A program made the position numbers and the translations under genes. The notes beneath the pieces are model-generated. The model had not been told where the DNA came from, ran no database searches, and saw only the letters and a list, made by a program, of their open reading frames with translations. A stretch of DNA of 64,000 bases, taken from DASWIG01 sp036397835. Lineage in GTDB: Bacteria; Acidobacteriota; Thermoanaerobaculia; Multivoradales; J023. Positions 52,848 to 61,789 of this stretch are shown piece by piece. Positions within the stretch are counted from its first letter, which is position 1. Each line of letters begins with the position of its first letter. Location of the stretch: NCBI GenBank assembly GCA_036397835.1, contig DASWIG010000280.1, positions 24,363 to 88,362 on the forward strand, in the 5' to 3' direction.

Positions 52848-53570
52848 CCGGAGGGGCTCAAGAGTAAAGCCCGGGGCTGGCGCCGCGGAGCCCCAGCGAC
52901 GCGGTGCGAGCCCCGGGTCAGACGCCCCCGAATTCCCCCGCCCTGGAGGGGCGGAATCCGTTTGCCTGTGCTCCTCAATCCCACAAGTAGTCTTCATTGT
53001 ATTCGATACCGTGCTTCTCCAACAAGGCGAGAAACTCCTCCTCAAATGATCTTTCTCGATGATGCTCAGCTTGCGTCTGTATGTACCGCCTGACTTTCCC
53101 AACTTGTGATTGGCTCACAGTGAAAGCGTCGTAGCCGGTTTGCCATGCAAATCGATCACCGGGCCGCTCACGATTGACCCAACCTGACGAATCCGACTTG
53201 AGGGCTCGCAAGATGTCGGATACCGCCTTGCGGGCTGGAAGCCTTGCCAGGCAATGTACATGATCAGGCATGCCGCCGATCTCAATGGTTTTTCCGCCCT
53301 GATTACGGATGATCCCACCCATGTAATCGTACAATGGTTGTTGAACCTCGTCGCCAATGAGCGGGATCCGTCCTTGGTGCTAAAAACGAGATGGTAGAGG
53401 AGGTTGGTCAGAGTGCTTGCCATGATTCATCCTTTTCTGCTGATTTCGGGCTTCCGGATTCCGCCCTTTCAGGGCGGGGGGATTTGGCGGGCGCTATCCC
53501 GGGGCTCGCGCCGCGTCGCTTAGGCTCCGCGGTGCCAGCCCCGGGCTTTACTCTCAGACCCCTCCGGGGT
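52848..53570. mobile_element. RAYT/REP element (IS200-like) with long inverted ends
   Basis: Two inverted segments of about 100-120 bp flank a transposase gene. The left one (about 52848-52970) carries AAGCCCGGGGCTGGCGCCG and GACGCGGTGCGAGCCCCGGG; the right one (about 53455-53570) carries the reverse complement with scattered changes. Each segment contains small hairpins, and both end in GGCGGAATCCG-like sequence next to the gene. Layout of a REP-associated tyrosine transposase unit. Confidence 0.75.
52975..53423 (-). pseudogene. REP-associated tyrosine transposase (Y1/IS200 family), frameshifted
   Basis: Begins MASTLTNLLYHLVFSTKD, then loses one base at about 53378 (GACGGATC where GACCGGATC is expected). 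It continues in the next frame as LYDYMGGIIRNQGG, with the HUH motif MPDHVHCLARL and the catalytic Tyr block VRRYIQTQAEHH. About 149 codons in total, normal length. The catalytic parts are intact in the second frame. Confidence 0.85.
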
Positions 53571-53619
53571 CGCGGATCCGGACGCCCAGAACGGGATTGC
53601 TCTATCGGATGGATCACGG

Positions 53620-53763
53620 TCAACCTCTGGCGTAGTCCTTCCAGCGGAAGTAGACGCGATCGTCCTCAAGCTTGAGCAGCCGTGGGTTGGAGATGGCGAC
53701 GCGATGGGTGTAGCGCGCCAGGCACTCGAGCGCCTTGTCCGATCCCCCGAAAGGGGGCTTGCT
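53620..53763 (-). pseudogene. IS91-family (Y2) transposase fragment
   Basis: About 47 codons: KPPFGGSDKALECLARYTHRVAISN then RLLKLEDDRVYFRWKDYARG and TGA. This is the conserved stretch of IS91/IS801-type transposases; both flanks are absent. At its upstream end it is joined to DinB copy C at about 53764, so it marks the break that removed the DinB 5' end. Confidence 0.8.
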
Positions 53764-54282
53764 ATAGACCTCGAGGACGTACACCGCGAGGTCGGCGGCT
53801 ACTTCGGCGAGCTCCCCGGCGATGCCCTCTTCCGCCGTCCCGAGCCGGACGTCTGGTCGCCGGCGGAGAACTTGGTGCACCTCGTCAAGTCGGTGAAGGC
53901 GGTCGCCGGCGGCATGGGCGTGCCGCGCCTGGCCTTGGCGCTCCGCTTCGGCATCGCCCGGCGGCCGTCACGACGCTTCGAGGAGATCCGGGAGATCTAC
54001 CAGCAGCGGCTGGCGCGAGGCGGCAGGGCTCCGGGCAGGTTCGTGCCCGACGCTCTCGAGCCTGACGACCCGGAAGCGGCCCGCTCGCGGATGCTGGCGG
54101 GCTGGCAGCGGGTGGGCGCGGACCTCGTCGCCAAGCTGCGGCGCTGGCCCGAGCCCAGCCTCGACCGCTACCGGATGCCCCACCCGCTGCTCGGCAAGCT
54201 CACGGTGCGCGAGATGCTCTTCTTCACCCTCTACCACGACCGTCACCACCTGGCGATCGTCCGCCGGAGGGCGCAGGGCTGA
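53764..54282 (+). pseudogene. DinB-family copy C, 5'-truncated at an IS91 fragment
   Basis: From IDLEDVHREVGGYFGELPGD to HDRHHLAIVRRRAQG it follows copy A to the end. The first ~18 codons are replaced by sequence antisense to the IS91 fragment, with an in-frame ATG at 53704 giving a 192-residue chimera. The core helices and His motif remain, so a partly functional protein is possible. Converges with the WD40 gene (8 nt between stops). Confidence 0.78.
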
Positions 54283-54290
54283 GTCGCGGG

Positions 54291-56786
54291 TCACCGGCGT
54301 TCGCACCGGACGTACTCCCGCCACGCCTCCTCGTAGCGAGCCGAATCTGACCTCGCCGCGTTGCCCAGTCGGTCGAAGAACCCCGGAAGACAGGCGACGC
54401 AGGCCTGGTGGCGGCGCTCGGCGTCCGCCGGCGCCTCGCCGAGCAGGGCCCGGCGCAGAGCGGGGGACAGACAGCCGCGGGTCCGGGCTCGGATCCGGGC
54501 GCGAAGATAGCCGACATCGTCGCGGGCGTGCGCCCATATCCGCACCGCTCCCCGGTTGGGAACCGTCGCGATCCGCGAGCCGTCCGGACTGAAAACGGCC
54601 CGCATCGAGCTCGTTCGGCCGAGGGTGGCGATCCGTTCGCCGGTCCTGGCGTCCCAGATCTGAGCGGCCGCGTTCGAAGCGGGAGCCAACAACAAGGAGC
54701 CGTCCGCGCTGAATACGGGTGTGCTGACGTTTCCCTCGAGCTCGACGGCGACCTCCCCCGACTCGGCATCCCAGATCCTCCGGCCCGCCCCCGCGATCCG
54801 GGAGCCGTCCGGGCTGATCGTCGCGACGCCCGCCCGCCGGAGGATGGCGATCGCCGCGCCCGTTTCGGCGTTCCAGATCCGGGCCTCGGAATCGATGGCG
54901 GACGTCAGGACGCGAGAGCCGGTCGAATCGAACGACGCGGCGTGGAGCTCGGCCTTGTGTCCTTCGAGCGTGACCAGGGCCGCGCCGGTGGCGGCATCCC
55001 AGATCCGCGCCGTCTTGTCGTCCGACGCCGTCACCACCCGAGCCCCGTCAGGGCTGAAGAGCGCGGTCCGGATCCTGCCCGTGTGCTCGGTGAACCGGCT
55101 GATCACGTCCCCGGTCTCGGCGCTGAAGGTCCGCGCCGTCAGGTCGTTCGACGCGGTGACGATCCGGGAGCCGTCGGGGCTGAAGGAAGCCGCTCGCACG
55201 TGGCTCCCATGGCGGGAGAGCGTGCTGATGGCCGCGCCCGTCTCCGCGTCCCAGACTCGTGCCGTGTTTTCCGCGCACAGGGTGACGATGCGCGTACCGT
55301 CCGGGCTGAACGGGGACCCGTTGGACCAGCTCAGAGCCCCGTCGACGCCCGCGATCCTCACGCCGGTCTCGACGTCCCAGATGCCGACCCTCAGTTGGCG
55401 ATCGGCGACGAGCCCCACGGTCGCGATTCGCGTGCCGTCCGGGCTGAACCACATGCCGGGCTCCCAGTCCCCCCGCTTTTCGAGCGTGGCGATCGGCTCG
55501 CTCTCCCGGATGTCCCAGACGCGCGCGGTCCCGTCCGCGGCGGTCACGGCGCGGGCGCCGTCCGGGCTCAGCCCGACGGCTGCCACCGGCGCGGCGTGGC
55601 CGCCGAGGACGAAAGCCGTGCTCTCCGCCCAGAAGTCCCAGACCCGCGCCGTCCCGTCCTCGGAAGCCGTCAGCGCGACCGACGAGGAGGCGCCGAACAA
55701 GACCGCCGACACCGGCGCCGTATGGCCCTGGAAGATCCTGATCAAAGTGCCGTTCCGGGCGTCCCAGACCCGCATCGTCCGGTCGTCGGAGACCGTCACG
55801 ACCCGCGAGCCGTCCCTCACGAACGAGGCATCACGGACCGCCGCCCCGTGGCCCACGAGGACGGCTCTCGTCTCAGAGGTCCAGACGCTCCAGACGCGCG
55901 CGGTCGCGTCCTCGGAGGTCGTCACGACCCAGGCGCTGTCCGGGCTGAACGCGGCGCTCGAGAGCCGTGCCGTATGCCCTTCCAGGGTCATCAGAGCCTC
56001 GGCGTCCGGCTCGGCCCTCGCGCTCCAGACGCGAGCCGTCCCATCGTCGGAGGCGGTGACGCCTCCCCTGCCGTCGGGGCTGAACGAGGCGGCGACGACC
56101 TGATCCCGGTGTCCTTCGAGGGTAACGAGCGCGGCGCCCGTCTCGCCGTCCCAGATGCGCGCCGTCATGTCGGCGGAGGCCGTCACCACCCGGGTGCCGT
56201 CGGGACTGAAGGACGCCGCCGTGACCCGGTCCCCGTGCCCTTCGAGGACGACGGTCGTCGCCCCCGACCGGGCGTCCCAGACGCGCGCGGTCCTGTCGTC
56301 GGACGCCGTCACGATCCGGGTGCCGTCGGGACTGAACGAGGCGGCGACGACGCGGCCCTGATGCCCTTCGAGGACGGCGCCTGCCGCGCCCGACTCGGCA
56401 TCCCAGACCCGCGCGGTCCTGTCGTCGGAGGCGGTCACGACCCGGTTGCCGTCGGGGCTGAACGACGCGCTCGTCACCGCCCCTCCATGTCCTGTCAGAC
56501 GCACCTCGAGGGGCGCCGCCAGGGCCGCGCGCAGCAGGTCGGCGAGCGGTTTCGGCGACTCCCGGACCTCCAGCGCCACCAGGCCCGCCAACGAGCTCTC
56601 GCCCTGGGCCAGGAGATCGGCGACCGCCTGGTCGAGGCCCTTGGGATCCTGATCCGGGGGCTCGCTGAGCGCGTCGGCGGGCCTGTCCCTTTGCCGGCAG
56701 CTCCCGGCGAGGAGCAGCGCCAGGACGGCGACGCGGGACATCGTCCACGCGGGCGAACGCCGGCTGCCTCTGGACTCTTCTCTCAC
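54291..56786 (-). CDS. Large WD40-repeat lipoprotein
   Basis: 831 residues from GTG (56786, GGGAGGT just upstream); an ATG at 56741 is the alternative. Leader VAVLALLLAGSC gives a lipoprotein Cys. A short helical segment (about 35-85) precedes about fifteen WD40 units of the form ASFSPDG.RVVTASDDRTARVWDA, enough for two seven-bladed propellers, with two degenerate units near the end. A cysteine-containing tail (HQACVACLPGFFDRLG) closes it. Surface scaffold of unknown partner. Lies between DinB copies C and D; a fossil copy is at 44401. Confidence 0.87.
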   Translation of the reverse strand: MREESRGSRRSPAWTMSRVAVLALLLAGSCRQRDRPADALSEPPDQDPKGLDQAVADLLAQGESSLAGLVALEVRESPKPLADLLRAALAAPLEVRLTGHGGAVTSASFSPDGNRVVTASDDRTARVWDAESGAAGAVLEGHQGRVVAASFSPDGTRIVTASDDRTARVWDARSGATTVVLEGHGDRVTAASFSPDGTRVVTASADMTARIWDGETGAALVTLEGHRDQVVAASFSPDGRGGVTASDDGTARVWSARAEPDAEALMTLEGHTARLSSAAFSPDSAWVVTTSEDATARVWSVWTSETRAVLVGHGAAVRDASFVRDGSRVVTVSDDRTMRVWDARNGTLIRIFQGHTAPVSAVLFGASSSVALTASEDGTARVWDFWAESTAFVLGGHAAPVAAVGLSPDGARAVTAADGTARVWDIRESEPIATLEKRGDWEPGMWFSPDGTRIATVGLVADRQLRVGIWDVETGVRIAGVDGALSWSNGSPFSPDGTRIVTLCAENTARVWDAETGAAISTLSRHGSHVRAASFSPDGSRIVTASNDLTARTFSAETGDVISRFTEHTGRIRTALFSPDGARVVTASDDKTARIWDAATGAALVTLEGHKAELHAASFDSTGSRVLTSAIDSEARIWNAETGAAIAILRRAGVATISPDGSRIAGAGRRIWDAESGEVAVELEGNVSTPVFSADGSLLLAPASNAAAQIWDARTGERIATLGRTSSMRAVFSPDGSRIATVPNRGAVRIWAHARDDVGYLRARIRARTRGCLSPALRRALLGEAPADAERRHQACVACLPGFFDRLGNAARSDSARYEEAWREYVRCERR

Positions 56787-56900
56787 TGGACCTCCCTTCA
56801 CCGATCCTCGCGGATCGCTCGTCACCCCGTCGACGCCGCGACTGACGGCGTCCCCCGGAGACTACCCCATACCCCAGGCGCACACTGATATCATCAAACG

Positions 56901-56981
56901 ATGACGGTGGACGCCAAGAACCCCTATGGCCGCGACGACCTCGCCGACGCCCTCGAGGACCTCCGGAGGGTGGGGAGTTGA
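56901..56981 (+). pseudogene. DinB-family copy D, reduced to its two ends
   Basis: 26 codons: MTVDAKNPYGRDDLADALEDL is the DinB start, joined straight to RRVGS and TGA, the DinB end. About 160 codons are deleted between. GAGGAC and CGGAGG at the join offer short homology. The TGA overlaps the TTG start of the intact Tat/VOC gene (TTGA), so the remnant may still serve translational coupling. Confidence 0.85.
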
Positions 56982-57763
56982 ATCGTCGGACCTTCATCGC
57001 CGGCGCTTCGGCGTCGACGCTCCTGGCCGCCTTGCCCGGAAGCGGCGGAAGCGACGCTCACCGCATCCGCAGCCTGCGTCTCGCCACCTCGACGGCGTTG
57101 GGCGAGATGAAGCGCTTTTATCAGGAGACGATGGAGCTGACGGTCCTCGCGGAGAGTCGCGACGAGCTCACGATCGCTGCCGGCGCGACCGCCATCACCT
57201 TCTTCGCGTCCGCGCCCGAGCAGGGCGCGCCCTTCTACCACTTCGCCTTCAACATCCCCGAGAACAAGATCCTGGCGGCCAGGGACTGGCAGCTCGAGCG
57301 CACGCCGCTCATCCCTCCCTGGGAGAGCCTGCGCGACCCCGATCTGCCGGACGAGGTCGTCGACTTCCGCCACTGGAACGCCCACTCGGTCTTCTTCTGG
57401 GATCCGGCCGGCAACCTCCTCGAGCACATCGCCCGTCACGAGCTCGGCAACGCCGCGTCCGGCCCCTTCACCAGCGGCGACGTCCTCTACGCGAGCGAGA
57501 TCGGCCTCGTCGTCGACGACGTGCCCGCCGTCGCCGCGCGATTGCGGGAGACGTTCGGCCTTGCGACGTACGTGGAGGGCAGCGAGCAGTTCACCCCCGT
57601 CGGCGACGCGCACGGTCTGCTCCTGGTGATGAAGCGCGGCCGCAACCTGGGCTTCGGCGAGGGCAGGCCCGGAGGCGTCTTCCCGACGGCGGCGGGCCTA
57701 CGCGCGTCGAAAGAGGCGCGTTTCGCGTTGCCTGACTTTCCCTACGAGGTCACGGCGGCGTAA
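56978..57763 (+). CDS. Tat-signal VOC (glyoxalase/extradiol-type) family protein
   Basis: 261 residues. Twin-arginine leader NRRTFIAGASASTLLAALPG. Two VOC beta-alpha-beta modules: RIRSLRLATSTALGEMKRFYQ, with ligand-type residues in FYHFAFNIPE and AHSVFFWDPAGNLLEHIAR, then EIGLVVDDVPAVAARLRETFG. Metal-dependent isomerase or dioxygenase fold, exported folded; substrate unknown. TTG start, forced by overlap with the DinB remnant and by the conserved leader. Confidence 0.85.
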   Translation: MNRRTFIAGASASTLLAALPGSGGSDAHRIRSLRLATSTALGEMKRFYQETMELTVLAESRDELTIAAGATAITFFASAPEQGAPFYHFAFNIPENKILAARDWQLERTPLIPPWESLRDPDLPDEVVDFRHWNAHSVFFWDPAGNLLEHIARHELGNAASGPFTSGDVLYASEIGLVVDDVPAVAARLRETFGLATYVEGSEQFTPVGDAHGLLLVMKRGRNLGFGEGRPGGVFPTAAGLRASKEARFALPDFPYEVTAA

Positions 57764-57824
57764 CCAGTTGCTCCGGGCCGGCGAGGGGTGATAAGAATCC
57801 GCCCCTCACAGAAGGAGACTTGTC

Positions 57825-58235
57825 ATGCGGTTGAAGGCCTTCTCCGCCCTCCCTCTCGTCCTCGTCCTCGTGATCCTGTTGCCGGCGACGGCCGGCGCCG
57901 AGCTCTGCGACGACATCGACGCCGTCGCCGACGGCTGGGCCGCCGTGGCCGACGCCCTCGAAGAGACCGCCGGCGAGGACGTCGGCGACCTCGACCTGCC
58001 GCGCCTCGAACGCGACGTCAACATCCTGCTCGACCCGACCGAGAAGCTCGGCAACGCGCTCGTCGAGTTCGGCAACGCCGACGAGGAAGCCCTCGGCAAC
58101 GACCTCCTCGACATGGTCGACGAGATCCACGACATCGACGGCGACGACCTCGCCGCCTACCTCGTCGACCGCATCGACGACCTCGTGGACACCCTGGACG
58201 ACGTCGTGGCCTACTGCGACGAAGTCAACGAGTAG
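57825..58235 (+). CDS. Small secreted acidic protein
   Basis: 136 residues. Signal peptide (about 1-25, LPLVLVLVILLPATAGA). The mature part is very acidic and helical (DDIDAVADGWAAVADALEET, then LLDMVDEIHDIDGDDLAAYL), with Cys at the start and end that could pair. AAGGAG is well placed before the ATG. Ion- or polycation-binding is possible from charge alone. No family recognised. Followed by a GTCGGAC-type repeat. Confidence 0.78.
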   Translation: MRLKAFSALPLVLVLVILLPATAGAELCDDIDAVADGWAAVADALEETAGEDVGDLDLPRLERDVNILLDPTEKLGNALVEFGNADEEALGNDLLDMVDEIHDIDGDDLAAYLVDRIDDLVDTLDDVVAYCDEVNE

Positions 58236-58246
58236 CGCTCAAGAAA

Positions 58247-58279
58247 GTCGGACGTGTCCGACAAAGTCCGACGCGTCCG
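58247..58279. repeat. GTCGGAC/GTCCGAC repeat cluster
   Basis: One GTCGGACGT followed by GTCCGACAAA, GTCCGACGC and GTCCGCC. Mixed orientation, so the first two units form a small palindrome. Fourth locus of the 9-bp family. Confidence 0.7.
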
Positions 58280-58282
58280 CCG

Positions 58283-58318
58283 GTAGGGCAGGCTCCGGCA
58301 GCCGATTCGCGACGCTGA
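58283..58318. repeat. REP-like repeat, second copy
   Basis: GGTAGGGCAGGCTCCGGCAG followed by CCGATTCGCGACGCTGACGCC; matches the copy at about 49178-49214 apart from a few bases. The centre (GCAGGCTCCG) is part of an imperfect palindrome. Both copies abut a broken toxin or antitoxin gene. Confidence 0.65.
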
Positions 58319-58351
58319 CGCCGTGCCGCACGTACAGCGCGTATTCGATCC

Positions 58352-58561
58352 TCATGAACGATCGTCTTCCTTGCTCAGCTTCTCCTTGAGCTCATCCAGC
58401 GTCAGCCAATGATCCGGATTCCTGTCATCCAGACGCCGGCTCAGCTCCTCAGCATGCTCGGGCATTCTCCTCATTCGCAGGACGGTCAGATAAGCGGCGA
58501 GCCGATCCTGCTCCTCAGGAGCCAAGGTTTCGACTTCCTTCTGTATGACGGCGAGATCCAT
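58352..58561 (-). CDS. Addiction-module antitoxin-like protein
   Basis: 69 residues: MDLAVIQKEVETLAPEEQDRL then AAYLTVLRMRRMPEHAEELS and a charged tail. Size and helical pattern fit the antitoxin family with an N-terminal VQK.V..L..EEQ..L motif. GGAGG precedes the ATG. Its toxin partner is truncated directly downstream. Confidence 0.68.
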   Translation of the reverse strand: MDLAVIQKEVETLAPEEQDRLAAYLTVLRMRRMPEHAEELSRRLDDRNPDHWLTLDELKEKLSKEDDRS

Positions 58562-58798
58562 GACACCTCCGGTGGTCCTTCGGCACTCGGCATGACGGCC
58601 TGGTGATCCCAGCAGGGCTCCTCGTCGGCGGCATCCGGCAGCGGCCGGATCGTGGCCAGGACCAGAGCATACCCGATCGGCGGCCGATGTGTACGACGTG
58701 CACGTCCGAGCTCAGCACGAGAGGATCGACTCCTTGACCCGCCCGCCTCAGGTTCGGTAGCCTGCTGCCAAGCACCGCCGACCCCAGAGGAGGAAGGC
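58562..58798. other. Intergenic region upstream of the formate dehydrogenase operon
   Basis: 237 nt between divergent starts. Contains CCTTGACCCGCC (about 58731), which also occurs in the duplicated blocks near 48860 and 50090 joined to a piece of the fdh coding region. The operon promoter should lie here, but no clear -10/-35 is seen. Confidence 0.5.
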
Positions 58799-61780
58799 AT
58801 GGACATCTCGCGTCGCGGCTTCCTGAAAGTCGGCGCCGCCGGCCTCGGCATGAGCGCCCTCGGCTTCGACCTCGCGCCGGCCTACGCCGCCTCCCGCCAG
58901 CTCAAGATCCAGTACGCCCGCGAGTACCGTACCGTGTGCCCCTACTGCTCCGTGGGCTGCGGCACCCTCGCCTACGTCCACGGCTCGGGCGGGCTCAACA
59001 CCGTCAAGACCCTGGTCCACGTCGAAGGCGACCCGGACAGCCCGATCAACGGCGGCACCCTCTGTCCCAAGGGGGCGTCGCAGATGCAGCTCGCCATCGG
59101 GCCGCGCCTGCGCAAGGCGCCGATGTTCCGCGACGCCGGCGCCCGCGAGTGGCGCGAGGTCGACTGGGACTTCGCCATGGACTGGTTCGCCCGCCGATTC
59201 AAGGAGTCGCGCGATCGCACCTTCGCCCTCCGCGACGAGGAGGGGCGCACCGTCAACCGCTGCGAGGGCATCGCCTGGGTGGGCAGCGCCACCGTGGCCA
59301 ACGAGGACGCCTACCTCATCGTCAAGGCGATGCGGGCGCTCGGCCTGGTGTATCTCGAGCACCAGGCCCGGGTCTGACACAGCCCCACGGTGGCCAGTTT
59401 GGCCGCCACCTTCGGCCGCGGCGCGATGACCAACCACTGGAAGGACGTCAAGAACGCCGACGTCATCCTCATCATGGGGGCCAACCCCGCGGAGAACCAC
59501 CCCTGCGGCTTCAAGTGGGCCCTCGAGGCCCGCGACCGGCGCGGCGCCACCCTGGTCACCGTGGACCCGCGCTTCACCCGCACCTCCGCCGTCGCCGACC
59601 GCCACTTCCAGATCCGCCCCGGCTCCGACGTCGCCGTGCTCGGCGGCCTCGTGCGCCACACCCTCGAGAACGGCCTCCACCACGCCGACTACGTGCGCCT
59701 CCACACCAACGCCTCGTTCGTCGTCGGCCCGGGCTACGACTTCCAGGACGGTCTCTTCTCGGGCTTCGACGAGGCCCAGGCCCGCTACGACAAGTCCGCC
59801 TGGGACTACGAGCGCGATGGCGACGGCTACGTCGTCCGCGACCCGACGCTCGAGCACCCGCGCTGCGTCTTCCAGCTCCTCAAGGCCCACTACGCGCGGT
59901 ACACCCCCGAGCGGGTCGCCCAGATCGCCGGCTGCACGGCGGACGAGTTCCGCGAGCTGGCGGCGATCGTCTGCTCCACGGGGACGCCCGAGCGCGTCGG
60001 CACGATCATGTACGCCGTGGGCTGGACCATGCACACCGTGGGCACCCAGATCATCCGCACCGCCGCCATCCTGCAATTGCTCCTCGGCAACATCGGGCGT
60101 CCCGGCGGCGGCATCAACGCCCTGCGCGGCCACGCCAACGTGCAGGGCGCCACCGATCATGCGATCGTCGCCAGCAACCTCCCCGGCTACCTGAGCGTCC
60201 CCAAACCCGAGCAGCCGACGCTCGCCAAACACCTTGAAGAGTCGACGCCGGCGCCCCTCGCCGCCGACGCCATGAACTACTGGGGGAACTACCCGAAGTT
60301 CATGGTCTCACAGCTCAAGGCCTGGTTCGGCGCGCACGCGACGCCCGAGAACGACTACGGTTACGGCTACCTCGCCAAGCCCGCGGGCGACGCCACCTGG
60401 CTCACCATCTTCGACGAGGCGCGCCACGGCCGCATCGAAGGGATGGTCGAGCTCGGCTTCAACTCGCTGCTCGCCGGACCCGACGTGCCGCGCCTGCTCG
60501 GCGCCATGGCGAAGATGAAGTGGAAGGTGGTGATCGATCCCTTCATGCTCGACAGCGCCGAGTTCTGGAAGGCCCCCGGCATGAAGCCCGAGGAGATCGA
60601 CACCGAAGTGCTCTACCTGCCGGCCACCCACTGGATCGAGCGCGCCGGCTCGTTCACCAACTCCGGACGCTGGGCGCAGTGGAAGGAAGAAGTGATCGAT
60701 CCGCCCCACGGCGTGCGCGCGGACACCTGGATCGTCTCCGAGCTCTTCTGGCGCGTCAAGGAGCTCCATGAGAACGAAGGAGGCGTCTTCTCCGAGCCGA
60801 TCCGCGCCCTGGCGTGGGATTACGCCGACCCCCGCGAGCCGACGCTGGAGGAGCTGGCGAAAGAAATCAACGGCTACGACCTGACTACGGGCAAGCTCCT
60901 GTCGTCGTTCGCCGAGCTCAGGGACGACGGCACCACGACCTCGGGCAACTGGCTCTACTGCGGCAGCTTCACCGAAGCCGGCAACCAGATGGCGCGCCGC
61001 GACACGGCGGACCCCGGCGGTCTCGGCCTGCACCCCGGCTGGTCGTGGGCGTGGCCGCTGAACCGCCGCGTGCTCTACAACCGCGCGTCCGCCGACGCCG
61101 CCGGCAAACCCTGGGACCCCAGGCGCCCCGGCATCGCCTGGAACGGCCGCGAGTGGACGGGCGACGTGCCCGACTACGGCAAGACCGCGCCGCCGGACCG
61201 CTACGGCGCTTTCATCATGACCGAGGAAGGCGTGGCGCGGCTCTTCTCGTCGAAGCTCGTCGACGGTCCCTTCCCCGAGCACTACGAGCCCGCGGAGAGC
61301 TGCACCGTCAACGTGCTCCACGAGAAGACCCCCGTCAACCCGGCGGTGCGCTGGTACGACGGCGTCCGCGAGACGCTGGCCGGCGCCGGCGACGACTTCC
61401 CGCACGTGTGTACGATCTATCGCGTCGTCGAGCGCGAGCACTTCGTGACCAGCAACGTGCCGTACCTCGTCGAGGCCATGCCCGATTTCTTCGTCGAGGT
61501 GCCGGACGGGCTCGCCAAAGAAAAGGACATCGCCAACGGCGGACGCGTGCGCGTGTGGTCGAAGCGCGGCGAGGTCACCGGCACCGCGATCGTCACCAGG
61601 CGCATCCGTCCCCTCACCGTTAACGGCAAGACCGTGTGGACGGTGGGCATCCCCGTCCACTGGGGCTTCGTCGGCATCACCCAGGGGGCGATGGCGAACC
61701 AACTGACGCCTTTCATCGGCGACGCCAACACCCGCTGCCCGGAATACAAGGCGTTCCAGGTGAACATTGCGAGAGCGTGA
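58799..61780 (+). CDS. fdnG: Formate dehydrogenase-N catalytic subunit, selenoprotein
   Basis: 993 residues with TGA (59375-59377) read as selenocysteine 193. Tat leader SRRGFLKVGAAGLGMSA. [4Fe-4S] motif CPYCSVGCGTL (about 46) with CPKGA later. The active-site block LEHQARV-U-HSPTVASLAATFGRGAMTN matches FdnG, where this residue is Sec. Molybdopterin domains follow (MGANPAENHPCGFKW and the C-terminal MPT-binding domain ending KAFQVNIARA). Oxidises formate in the periplasm with Mo/W-bis-MGD. GAGGAGGAAGG precedes the ATG. Leads a four-gene operon. Confidence 0.96.
59378..59420 (+). promoter_or_regulatory. Bacterial SECIS element
   Basis: Directly after the TGA, GGTGGC (59392 on) can pair with GCCACC (about 59406 on) around a short AGTTT-containing apex. 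This is the right distance and shape for SelB recognition. Pairing judged by eye. Confidence 0.6.
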
Positions 61781-61789
61781 GGTGCACGA

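Larger units (their letters stand above)
58239..58355 (-). pseudogene. Toxin gene start truncated by repeats
   Basis: 38 codons: MRIEYALYVRHGVSVANRLP, then repeat-derived sequence and TGA. The ATG overlaps the antitoxin stop (ATGA), the normal layout of an antitoxin-toxin pair, but only about 18 native codons remain before a REP-like repeat (58283) and the 9-bp array. Confidence 0.6.

Noticed and set aside
59378..59389. Splitting the formate dehydrogenase into two genes at the TGA
   Set aside because: Homology is continuous across the codon and matches the Sec position of FdnG.
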